From positions 1-5,287 of the forward strand of contig CACYDO010000043.1 in assembly GCA_902773165.1 (NCBI GenBank): 5,287 nucleotides of DNA. Direction: 5' to 3'. The position numbers and the translations under genes are program-made. The stretch's first letter is position 1, and the number at the start of each line of letters is the position of its first letter. The notes beneath the pieces are model-generated. The model saw only the letters and a program-made list of their open reading frames with translations, searched no databases and had not been told where the DNA came from. Below, piece by piece: positions 1 through 5,287 of this stretch. The stretch is from an uncultured Ruminococcus sp. (GTDB lineage: Bacteria; Bacillota; Clostridia; Oscillospirales; Acutalibacteraceae).

Positions 1-481
1 CACTGCAAAGCGGCGTTTTTATCACGTTAGTTGAATCGAAACGTCCGCCCATGCCCGTTTCAAGCACAACAACATCGCACGAGGATTTCTTGAAATACTT
101 AAAAGCCATCGCAGTAACGAACTCAAACTCTGTGATGATATCACCGTTATCGCGCATTTTTTCCACAACGGGGAATATCTCCTCAACAAGCTTTACAACA
201 TTGCTTTCGGATATCTGCTCGCCGTTTATCTGCATACGTTCGCCAAATCCGGTAATATGCGGCGATGTAAAAAGACCTGTTTTATATCCGGCGCTTGTTA
301 GGATCATTGACAGCATATTGCAGACAGAGCCTTTTCCGTTTGTTCCTGCGACATGAACGAATTTCAAATCGTCCTGCGGATCGCCCAGAAGCGACATCAG
401 CTTTTTTATTCTGTCAAGCCCGGGGCGAGAGCCGAAAACGAGCAGGGAATCTATTTTATTTATGGCTTCGATATACGTCAT
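1..481 (-). CDS. folC: Folylpolyglutamate synthase / dihydrofolate synthase, N-terminal part (runs off the left edge)
   Basis: This ATP-dependent Mur-ligase-family enzyme adds glutamate to folates and, in many bacteria, also to dihydropteroate to make dihydrofolate; it acts in the cytosol. I translated the minus strand from the ATG at 481-479 and found 160 codons open to the window edge with no stop. Visible landmarks are the P-loop signature HVAGTNGKGS at residues 43-52, the folate-site motif GLFTSPHI at residues 69-76, and the second FolC signature LETGMGGRFDSTN at residues 140-152. Both signatures match the FPGS family patterns closely. Full-length FolC is usually about 420-450 residues, so roughly a third is present, covering part of the ATPase domain; the C-terminal glutamate-ligase domain lies outside. 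The start is fixed by a GGGAGG ribosome binding site eight bases upstream. It follows the efflux pump gene on the same strand, with a gap of about 220 bases and no obvious functional link. Identity is secure; whether the enzyme is bifunctional cannot be told from this part. Confidence 0.96.
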   Translation of the reverse strand, partial: MTYIEAINKIDSLLVFGSRPGLDRIKKLMSLLGDPQDDLKFVHVAGTNGKGSVCNMLSMILTSAGYKTGLFTSPHITGFGERMQINGEQISESNVVKLVEEIFPVVEKMRDNGDIITEFEFVTAMAFKYFKKSSCDVVVLETGMGGRFDSTNVIKTPLCS

Positions 482-489
482 CTGATATA

Positions 490-495
490 CCTCCC
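490..495 (-). promoter_or_regulatory. Ribosome binding site of folC
   Basis: On the minus strand the sequence GGGAGG lies eight bases before the folC ATG. This is a near-perfect Shine-Dalgarno sequence at normal spacing and it decides the start codon. A TATAAT hexamer at 501-506 (minus) sits just upstream. It lacks a recognisable -35 box at 16-18 bases and would start transcription almost on the ribosome binding site, so I do not call it a promoter. Confidence 0.85.
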
Positions 496-507
496 GAATT
501 ATTATAA

Positions 508-674
508 GCAGGCGTGCCGAGGGCGACACGCGCCGCCAGGCAGTTCCGATATAGTTTTATGCAACCCGAAATTCATTTCCGCAAATAAAAACACACGTAT
601 ACTCCAAAACGTGGAAACCAGTTTTCGTTACTTCAAAGTAAAAACGGAACTGTCAGCGGCGGCACTTGGCCTGC
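508..674. repeat. Nested inverted-repeat element between the pump gene and folC (MITE-like or structured RNA)
   Basis: Three pairs of matching arms are nested in the same order: GCAGGC (508-513) with GCCTGC (669-674), GCCGCC (532-537) with GGCGGC (658-663), and CAGTTCCG (541-548) with CGGAACTG (645-652). The left side also holds a local hairpin, GTGCCG (514-519) with CGACAC (524-529), with one wobble pair on the minus-strand RNA. The interior (about 550-644) is AT-rich and non-coding, while the ends are GC-rich. This layout fits a short non-autonomous element with imperfect terminal repeats, or a long foldback in a pump-folC read-through transcript. I see no clear target-site duplication at the borders. 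No protein is supported here. Confidence 0.6.
619..652. repeat. Imperfect hairpin inside the 508-674 element
   Basis: CAGTTTTCGTTACTT (619-633) pairs imperfectly with AAGTAAAAACGGAACTG (636-652) around a two-base loop. The six pairs nearest the loop are perfect; the rest needs a bulge, a small internal loop and wobble pairing. Its right arm contains the same CGGAACTG that can pair with 541-548, so the two foldings exclude each other. It is the best hairpin downstream of the pump gene, but no clean T-run follows on either strand, so I do not call it an intrinsic terminator. Confidence 0.5.
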
Positions 675-699
675 CCCATACCCCGCAAACTTTTTTCTT

Positions 700-3600
700 T
701 TAATCTTCGATTACTTCCAGCTCTTTTTCGTCAATAATTCGTACTTCCTTCTTATTGAAAATATCATATATTACCGGAACTACAAATAACGTCATGATCG
801 TCGCATAAAGCAAACCTCCGATGCAGACAAGCGCTATCGGGCGCATCATCGCAGAGCTGGCGTCCTGGTTAAACGCCATGACCGAAAGTCCGAGAATAGT
901 CGTCAGCGCCGTCATAAAAATAGGTCTGAGCCGCGTAATACCTGCTTCTATCAGAGCTTCGCGCTTGCTCATGCCCTCCTGCCGCAGCTGATTCACATAA
1001 TCGACAAGCACAATACCGTTGTTAACGATTATTCCTGCCATCATTACAAATCCGATTATAGCAATTACGCTCATATCAAGTCCGGAGATCAGCAGCGCGA
1101 TAAATCCGCCCGTAAATGCCAGCGGTATCGTGAACATGATGATAAACGGCGAAAGAAGCGACTGGAACTGCGCCACCATTATCATGTAAATGAATACAAT
1201 AGCCAATGCAAGCATTTTTCCAAGCTCGACTACGGCTTCCATTGTTGTTTCGTAAGAACCCGTAAGCTCGTATGTCACATTCGAGGGCAGATTCATCTGA
1301 TCGATCTTGCCGCGCGCTTCTCTTGCGACGTTAGTCGTATTGTAGCCGTCCTTAACGTCGGCGGTTACAGTCAGGCAGCGGCGCTGTTCAAGTCTTCTGA
1401 TAGTATTAAGGCTGTCGGCATAATCTATAGACGCGATATCCATAAGCTTTACGGAAACGCTGTTGCCCTGGAAATCTGTCGTTTTTATAACGTGGTCGCG
1501 CAGATCCTTTTCTGTCAGCGCTTCGCTCTTGCTGTCGATGACCTCTACAGTGATGGAATCTTCCTCCGTTTCAAGCTGCGTCGCTGTCTTATTGCTGCTC
1601 ATGTAGCTCGTAATGTCCATAAACACCTGAGCAACAGTCAGTCCCTTTTTCATTGCCTTTTCTTTGTCAACGCTTATTCGAAGCTCACGCGTCGTTTCGT
1701 CAATGCCGTTTGACGCATTTTCAGTGCCGGGAACTGTTCCCACAACATCGGATATCTTCGTTGCGTACTCCTGCAATTCGTCCATATCGTTGCAGTAAAC
1801 GTTGATAGACAATCCCGAACCAAACATTGCGTCCATCATATTACCCATTCCGGACGCGTCGATAGCAATCTCACAATCGAGATCGGCACACTTATCCTCG
1901 ATCTCTTTACAAATATCGGAGATCGGCTTTGACAGGTCGCTTTCGTCCTTTAAAATAACGTAAACGGAGATAGAAGTATCATTTCCGCCGCCGCCCATTC
2001 CACCGAACGATACGCTTGAAAGAACGTTAGAACCGACTATTACGCCTACGTCGTTAACGTCGCTGACAGTTTTTAGTCTTTCGCTGATCTTATCCCCCGT
2101 TTCGGCAGCCTGTTTGAAGTCTGCCTCCTCCGGCATTGTAACCGTCATTGAGATCTGAGTACTCTGCATATCGGGCATGAACGAGAATCCGCGCGCGATA
2201 GCGCCGTAGCCCGTTGCGCCCAAAAGGACGATAGAAACAATGATAACAAGCGCCTTATGGTCTAGCGTAAAGCCCGAGAATCTGCGGTATGCCGCTGTAA
2301 ACCTCGATTCGCCGCCATTCGAGCGCTGCTTTGCTTCCTTGCGAAGAATACTCTGAGCCATTGCCGGAACGAGAGTAATCGCAACGATCAGGCTTGCAAG
2401 CAGAGAATAGCCTATCGTCAGCGCCATATCCTGGAAGAGCGTTCTTGTAATTCCCTCAGTAAAGACGATAGGAAGGAATACACACACTGTCGTTGCAGTA
2501 GACGCGATTATCGCTCCCGTCACCTGAACCGCGCCCGAAACAGCCGCCTGAACAGCCGTCGCGCCATTCTTTCGCAGACGATAAATATTCTCGATAACAA
2601 CGACTGAGTTATCTACAAGCATTCCTACGCCCACGGCAAGGCCGGAAAGCGAAATAAGGTTGAGCGATATTCCCGTAAAATACATAAGAACTATCGCGAA
2701 AATTACGGAGATAGGTATCGAACACGCGATAATAAACGTAGGTCTTAAATCTCGCAGGAAGAGCAGAAGGATCACAATGGAGAATAACGCGCCCCAAAGC
2801 AGATTGCTGATGACGGAATCAACGATCAGGTGAATATAATCGCCCTGATCCATCAGCATTGTAAAATGGAGATCGGGAAACTCCTCCGTAAGTGCTTTCA
2901 GCTCCTTGGAGATATTGTCGGAGACCTCAGCTGTCGCCGCGTCGGACTGCATCGTAAACGAAACGACAACGCCGTTTTCACTGTTAAGCTTAGCGTATAT
3001 CTCCTCGCTGTTGTCGGTCATTTTTACATCGGCAACATCTTCAAGATATATCGGTTCTACGCCGTCAATTCCAAGATCAAAAAGCATAAGCTTAGAAAGC
3101 TCGCCTTCGCTGCCGAACTTATCGCCCACGCGGACGAGCAAATTTTCTGTTCCTCCCGTAAGGTAGCCTGCCGGCATGGAAAAATTCTGCGCCGTAAGCA
3201 CCTGGGAGATCATATCCATAGTTATGGTCTGTTTTACATCAGCTTTTTCAAGAGCCTCTTCCTTCGTTGTTTTCAGCTGATCTATCGACTGATCTATCTG
3301 CGTTTTCGACTGTTCAAGCTGAGCTATAGTCGATGTGACGGTAGATTCTGTAACTTTAAGCTCGGCAGAAGCGGAACTCATCTGATACTCGGCAGCAGAT
3401 TTCTGCGTACCCAGCTCTTTTTTTGCGTCATCAATCGTAGCAGAACCTTCTTCGAGCTGATCTATCGTATCGTTTAATGTTGTAATACCCTCGTCTATCT
3501 GCGAAATGCCCGATTCAAGCGCGGCAACGTCATCGTCGATCGTTTCAAACGATGTTCCAAGCTTTTGAAGCGCTGAATCCAGAGTATTTATAGCGTTTTC

Positions 3601-4815
3601 AGCGAGATCGAGAGCCGTTTTCGTTGCAGGAACAGCTGCTGCAAGAGCTACAGGGTCAAGCCCCTTTGCAGAGATTTTTGCTTCAACCTCGGCAAGCTCA
3701 GCTTTAGTCTGTATGTACTCCGGGTCTGATGTTATCGCGGCGGCGGCAGCTTCCTTCTGTTCGTCGGAGAGAGACAAATCAGTATTAATAGCGAGAAGAG
3801 AGATATCATATCCGCTGCTTTTTTCAAAAAGCTCTGTGTAGGAATCATTAAGCTGATTAAGCTCGTCGTACTCGGTGCTTAATTTGTCGCGGCGGTCGGT
3901 AACCTCGTGAATAGCCTTTTGCAGCTCTTTCATCATGCCCAAGGTCTGTTCAAGCTGCTGCTTCTGATCCGTAAGATCTGAGATCGTGTCAATAAGCATG
4001 AGCTTCGTTTCAAGCAGCTCCCTCTCCTTTGAGGAGATCTCCACCTCAGCCGCTGCAAGAGCCGCCGCTGCCTCCTCTTGAGCTGCGTCCAGGTCTTCCT
4101 TGCCCTTCTCTATCTCTTCCTGACCTGCCTTAGCCTGCTCGATACCGTCTTCGATCTGAGTTTTTGCACTGTCTAAGGTTTCCTCAGCGTCCTTAAACTG
4201 ATCCATAACGGCGCTGCGAACCTTTTTATTTACCTTGTCTATTTTTTCCTCGGAAAGCACGACTTCAAGCGTCTGATCGACAACGCCGCCTACAGAAACG
4301 CTCGCCACGCCGTTTATGCCTTCGAGCTTATTCTGAAGCGTATCTGACGTAAAATCGGAAAGCTCATATATCGTGCTGTTTTCGCGGCTGATCGCCACGA
4401 TCGCCACGGGAAGCATATTCGGATTTATCTTCATCGTATACGGTGCGCCGACCTTCTCGTCCCACGAACCGCTCAGCTGAGTCAGCTTACTGTTGATATC
4501 CACAGTCACGGAATCCATATTTGCGTCTTCGGCAAACTCCACAGTAACCATGGAGTAATTTTCAGACGAGCTTGACGTCACTGAAACAACGTTATCAAGC
4601 GTCGCCATAGATTGTTCCAAAGGTCTTGTTACAGTCGTTTCGACCTCTTCGGGGCTTGCTCCTATATAAGTCGTTATGATGATAACATACGGGAACTCCA
4701 TGCTTGGAAAAAGGCTCGGGGTCATCTCCGTATATGAAACTACGCCGAGTACTATTACTAGAACTACGGCAACAAGCACCGTAAGCGGTTTTTTAACGCT
4801 GTATTTTGTCAACAT
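700..4815 (-). CDS. RND-superfamily efflux permease (HAE-1/AcrB-like) with a giant coiled-coil insertion
   Basis: Proton-driven inner-membrane exporter, 1371 residues from the ATG at 4815-4813. TM1 (about 11-28) leads into the first extracytoplasmic loop with FPSMEFPY (36-43) and GASPEEVETTVTRPLEQ (52-68), hallmarks of AcrB-type porter domains. TM2-TM6 lie at about 665-820, a cytoplasmic link at 822-853, TM7 at about 855-872, the second porter half at 873-1195, and TM8-TM12 at about 1199-1350. TM4 carries the proton-relay Asp735 in VGMLVDNSVVVIEN; AcrB has two Asp here, this protein Asp-Asn. In TM10 the AcrB Lys is replaced by Asn1265 (IVNNGIVLVDY). Residues about 194-527 are a coiled-coil insert; without it the protein has the usual length of about 1040. 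A longer form from the GTG at 4836 is possible, but the ribosome binding site favours the ATG. No adaptor, outer-membrane factor or regulator is adjacent. Superfamily is certain; substrate is unknown, and drugs, lipids or peptides are all possible. Confidence 0.95.
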   Translation of the reverse strand: MLTKYSVKKPLTVLVAVVLVIVLGVVSYTEMTPSLFPSMEFPYVIIITTYIGASPEEVETTVTRPLEQSMATLDNVVSVTSSSSENYSMVTVEFAEDANMDSVTVDINSKLTQLSGSWDEKVGAPYTMKINPNMLPVAIVAISRENSTIYELSDFTSDTLQNKLEGINGVASVSVGGVVDQTLEVVLSEEKIDKVNKKVRSAVMDQFKDAEETLDSAKTQIEDGIEQAKAGQEEIEKGKEDLDAAQEEAAAALAAAEVEISSKERELLETKLMLIDTISDLTDQKQQLEQTLGMMKELQKAIHEVTDRRDKLSTEYDELNQLNDSYTELFEKSSGYDISLLAINTDLSLSDEQKEAAAAAITSDPEYIQTKAELAEVEAKISAKGLDPVALAAAVPATKTALDLAENAINTLDSALQKLGTSFETIDDDVAALESGISQIDEGITTLNDTIDQLEEGSATIDDAKKELGTQKSAAEYQMSSASAELKVTESTVTSTIAQLEQSKTQIDQSIDQLKTTKEEALEKADVKQTITMDMISQVLTAQNFSMPAGYLTGGTENLLVRVGDKFGSEGELSKLMLFDLGIDGVEPIYLEDVADVKMTDNSEEIYAKLNSENGVVVSFTMQSDAATAEVSDNISKELKALTEEFPDLHFTMLMDQGDYIHLIVDSVISNLLWGALFSIVILLLFLRDLRPTFIIACSIPISVIFAIVLMYFTGISLNLISLSGLAVGVGMLVDNSVVVIENIYRLRKNGATAVQAAVSGAVQVTGAIIASTATTVCVFLPIVFTEGITRTLFQDMALTIGYSLLASLIVAITLVPAMAQSILRKEAKQRSNGGESRFTAAYRRFSGFTLDHKALVIIVSIVLLGATGYGAIARGFSFMPDMQSTQISMTVTMPEEADFKQAAETGDKISERLKTVSDVNDVGVIVGSNVLSSVSFGGMGGGGNDTSISVYVILKDESDLSKPISDICKEIEDKCADLDCEIAIDASGMGNMMDAMFGSGLSINVYCNDMDELQEYATKISDVVGTVPGTENASNGIDETTRELRISVDKEKAMKKGLTVAQVFMDITSYMSSNKTATQLETEEDSITVEVIDSKSEALTEKDLRDHVIKTTDFQGNSVSVKLMDIASIDYADSLNTIRRLEQRRCLTVTADVKDGYNTTNVAREARGKIDQMNLPSNVTYELTGSYETTMEAVVELGKMLALAIVFIYMIMVAQFQSLLSPFIIMFTIPLAFTGGFIALLISGLDMSVIAIIGFVMMAGIIVNNGIVLVDYVNQLRQEGMSKREALIEAGITRLRPIFMTALTTILGLSVMAFNQDASSAMMRPIALVCIGGLLYATIMTLFVVPVIYDIFNKKEVRIIDEKELEVIED
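3235..4236 (-). other. Coiled-coil hairpin insertion domain within the RND permease (residues about 194-527)
   Basis: The core sequence breaks off after LEVVLSEEKIDK (183-194) and resumes at TITMDMISQVLTAQNFSMPAGYL (530-552), where AcrB-type pumps have only a few residues. The insert between is rich in Glu, Lys, Gln, Ala, Leu and Ile and nearly free of aromatic residues. Arm one runs from about 195 to 330. A tip of about 333-395 holds SSGYDISLL, SDPEY and KGLDP. Arm two runs from about 396 to 527. The arms are equally long, as expected for an antiparallel hairpin. Regular heptads with glycine or alanine at the fourth position occur at 221-248 (IEDGIEQ, AKAGQEE, IEKGKED, LDAAQEE) and 433-467 (LESGISQ, IDEGITT, LNDTIDQ, LEEGSAT, IDDAKKE). 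Similar glycine heptads are known from YhgE/Pip-type proteins. At 1.5 Å rise per residue, each arm would be about 200 Å long if continuously helical. Confidence 0.85.
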
Positions 4816-4823
4816 CTGCACCA

Positions 4824-4827
4824 CTCC
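4824..4827 (-). promoter_or_regulatory. Ribosome binding site of the RND permease, which decides the start
   Basis: On the minus strand GGAG lies eight bases before the ATG at 4815-4813. The upstream in-frame GTG at 4836-4834 has no purine-rich sequence at the right distance, and this GGAG lies inside the seven codons it would add. The ATG start is therefore preferred, giving an N-terminus MLTKYSVKKPLT in which a short basic stretch leads directly into TM1, as is typical of the family. Confidence 0.8.
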
Positions 4828-4884
4828 GTTTTGCACGTTTGTACATATAGCACAAATCTAAATAATTAAAATATCAAAGCACAT

Positions 4885-4925
4885 GGTCTTAATAGCTATA
4901 ATTATTGAAATTTCGCCATAAGACC
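4885..4925. repeat. Inverted repeat in the pump leader/promoter region
   Basis: GGTCTTA (4885-4891) and TAAGACC (4919-4925) are perfect seven-base inverted copies separated by 27 bases. The match extends outward to AT/AT if a two-base bulge is allowed. The spacer contains two small palindromes, ATAGCTAT (4892-4899) and ATAATTAT (4898-4905). On the minus strand it lies about 70-110 bases before the pump ATG and would form a stem in the 5' leader if transcription starts upstream. Function is unknown; a chance match in AT-rich DNA is possible. Confidence 0.4.
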
Positions 4926-4928
4926 CCA

Positions 4929-4946
4929 TAATGAGATTATACATTA
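4929..4946 (-). promoter_or_regulatory. Possible -10 box of the pump promoter inside a small palindrome
   Basis: The minus strand has a perfect TATAAT at 4941-4936. It is enclosed by the inverted repeat TAATG (4929-4933) and CATTA (4942-4946), a possible operator overlapping the -10. I find no good -35 hexamer at 16-18 bases; the nearest TTAACT would need a 20-base spacer. Such a promoter would be weak or activator-dependent and would give a leader of about 115 bases. A second candidate, TATAAA at 5033-5028 (minus), also lacks a -35 box. Confidence 0.3.
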
Positions 4947-4947
4947 G

Positions 4948-5053
4948 CGGCGCAGGGAAAAAGTTAAATTATTGTTAATATTAGTCTGATAAAACATAAC
5001 GAATTTACAGATAAATCTATCTGTGATTTTATACAACATACAACACTGCGCCG
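4948..5053. repeat. GC-rich inverted repeat enclosing AT-rich DNA
   Basis: CGGCGCAG (4948-4955) and CTGCGCCG (5046-5053) are perfect eight-base inverted copies, almost all G and C in an otherwise very AT-rich intergenic region. They enclose 90 bases that contain the 5001-5030 palindrome. The arrangement could be a short transposon relic with terminal repeats, a paired-site operator that loops DNA, or a long stem in a leader RNA. No flanking direct repeat is apparent. Confidence 0.5.
5001..5030. promoter_or_regulatory. Operator-like palindrome upstream of the pump gene
   Basis: ACAGATA (5007-5013) and TATCTGT (5018-5024) form a perfect palindrome with a four-base centre. With wobble and one mismatch, pairing extends to about 12 positions on each side, over 5001-5030. 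Its size and symmetry resemble sites of TetR- or MarR-type repressors that commonly control efflux pumps; this is inference, as no regulator gene is in the window. It could instead be a weak hairpin terminator for plus-strand transcription, since four T follow, but its low GC argues against that. Confidence 0.45.
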
Positions 5054-5125
5054 AACTTTCTGAAATATTGCCGTAAGGCTATCCGACAAAGTTTCCGGTA
5101 AAATTTAAAAACTTAAAAAAAGCAC

Positions 5126-5154
5126 TTGACAAACTTCAAAATATATGATATTAT
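5126..5154 (+). promoter_or_regulatory. Sigma-A-type promoter of tRNA-Leu
   Basis: A perfect -35 TTGACA (5126-5131) is followed by a 17-base spacer and a -10 TATTAT (5149-5154, five of six consensus). A TG at 5146-5147, one base before the -10, makes it an extended -10. An A-rich stretch (about 5101-5120) upstream could act as an UP element. Transcription should start near 5160-5162, about 42 bases before the tRNA. This is the strongest promoter in the window, as expected for a stable-RNA gene. Confidence 0.88.
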
Positions 5155-5170
5155 ATTATACGTTCGGTAA

Positions 5171-5188
5171 ACACTGATATTTCAGTGT
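5171..5188 (+). other. Leader hairpin between the promoter and tRNA-Leu
   Basis: ACACTGA (5171-5177) and TCAGTGT (5182-5188) form a perfect seven-pair stem with a TATT loop, about ten bases after the predicted transcription start and 15 bases before the mature tRNA. No T-run follows, so it is not a terminator. It may aid folding or 5' processing of the tRNA precursor. Its role is inferred only from position. Confidence 0.55.
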
Positions 5189-5203
5189 AGCTGATGAATC
5201 TAT

Positions 5204-5287
5204 GCGAGTGTGCTGGAATTGGCAGACAGGCACGTTTGAGGGGCGTGTGTTGTATGACGTACGGGTTCAAGTCCCGTCACTCGCACC
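5204..5287 (+). tRNA. tRNA-Leu, anticodon GAG (3' end cut by the window edge)
   Basis: A complete class II cloverleaf can be drawn. The acceptor stem GCGAGTG (5204-5210) pairs perfectly with CACTCGC. The D-stem is CTG/CAG. The anticodon stem CACGT/GCGTG (one G-U pair) carries loop TTGAGGG with anticodon GAG at 5238-5240, reading leucine codons CUC and CUU. A 13-base variable arm has a three-pair stem, and the T-arm is ACGGG-TTCAAGT-CCCGT. The discriminator is A, as required for leucine, and CC follows before the window ends, so CCA is probably encoded. Leucine identity also agrees with the long variable arm. It is transcribed away from the pump gene; other tRNA genes may follow outside the window. 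Confidence 0.96.

Noticed and set aside
501..506. TATAAT on the minus strand as a folC promoter
   Set aside because: There is no -35 hexamer at suitable spacing, and the start site would fall on the ribosome binding site.
520..550. Resemblance of the minus-strand TGCCTGGCGGC to the start of 5S rRNA
   Set aside because: Only the first dozen bases match; the rest of a 5S gene is absent and the match is explained by the inverted-repeat arms.
661..700. GGCA/TGCC hairpin plus the T-rich run at 691-700 as a terminator
   Set aside because: The stem is only four pairs and 15 bases separate it from the T-run, which is on the plus strand where no gene ends; on the pump's strand the run is A.
51..703. 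Three plus-strand open frames covering folC and the following gap (51-356, 295-507, 353-703)
   Set aside because: The first lies entirely antisense to folC and the other two largely or partly so. They overlap one another, show no family resemblance, and the last runs across the inverted-repeat element.
2609..2797. Minus-strand frame of 62 codons inside the pump gene
   Set aside because: It is an out-of-frame reading of the TM2-TM4 coding region with no independent signal.
2830..3477. Plus-strand open frame of 215 codons opposite the pump gene
   Set aside because: It lies entirely antisense to conserved porter and coiled-coil coding sequence, has no ribosome binding site that I can see, and its composition (many Arg, Cys, Phe, His) is typical of an antisense shadow.
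4676..4861. Plus-strand frame of 61 codons over the pump start
   Set aside because: It is antisense to the conserved N-terminus of the permease and has no supporting signal.

Overview
The window looks like chromosomal DNA from a low- to mid-GC Bacillota, probably a Clostridia or Oscillospiraceae-type gut anaerobe. This is an inference from strong GGAG-type ribosome binding sites, AT-rich intergenic DNA around roughly half-GC genes, a consensus sigma-A promoter and the Gram-positive flavour of the proteins. No marker here fixes the species.

Layout from left to right. Positions 1-481 (minus strand) hold the N-terminal 160 residues of folylpolyglutamate/dihydrofolate synthase (folC), which runs off the left edge. 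Positions 482-699 are non-coding and contain the folC ribosome binding site plus an unusual nested inverted-repeat element (508-674). Positions 700-4815 (minus strand) encode one very large RND-superfamily efflux permease of 1371 residues. Positions 4816-5125 are an AT-rich divergent intergenic region carrying several inverted repeats and a possible, weak pump promoter. Positions 5126-5287 (plus strand) carry a near-consensus promoter, a short leader hairpin and a tRNA-Leu(GAG) gene cut by the right edge two bases into its CCA end.

The outstanding object is the permease. Its transporter core is of normal HAE-1/AcrB size, about 1040 residues. About 330 extra residues, almost entirely predicted coiled coil, are inserted in the first extracytoplasmic loop. 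By alignment from memory to AcrB, the insertion point is the start of the docking (DN) subdomain, the part that in diderms faces the adaptor and the TolC channel. The insert has two arms of about 130 residues joined by a tip, which suggests a long antiparallel hairpin projecting away from the membrane. No adaptor, outer-membrane factor or regulator gene is visible beside it, so it may work as a self-contained exporter whose built-in stalk replaces an adaptor.

The pump and folC point the same way but are separated by about 220 bases, with no clear terminator between them. Co-transcription is possible but not shown. The tRNA gene is divergent from the pump.
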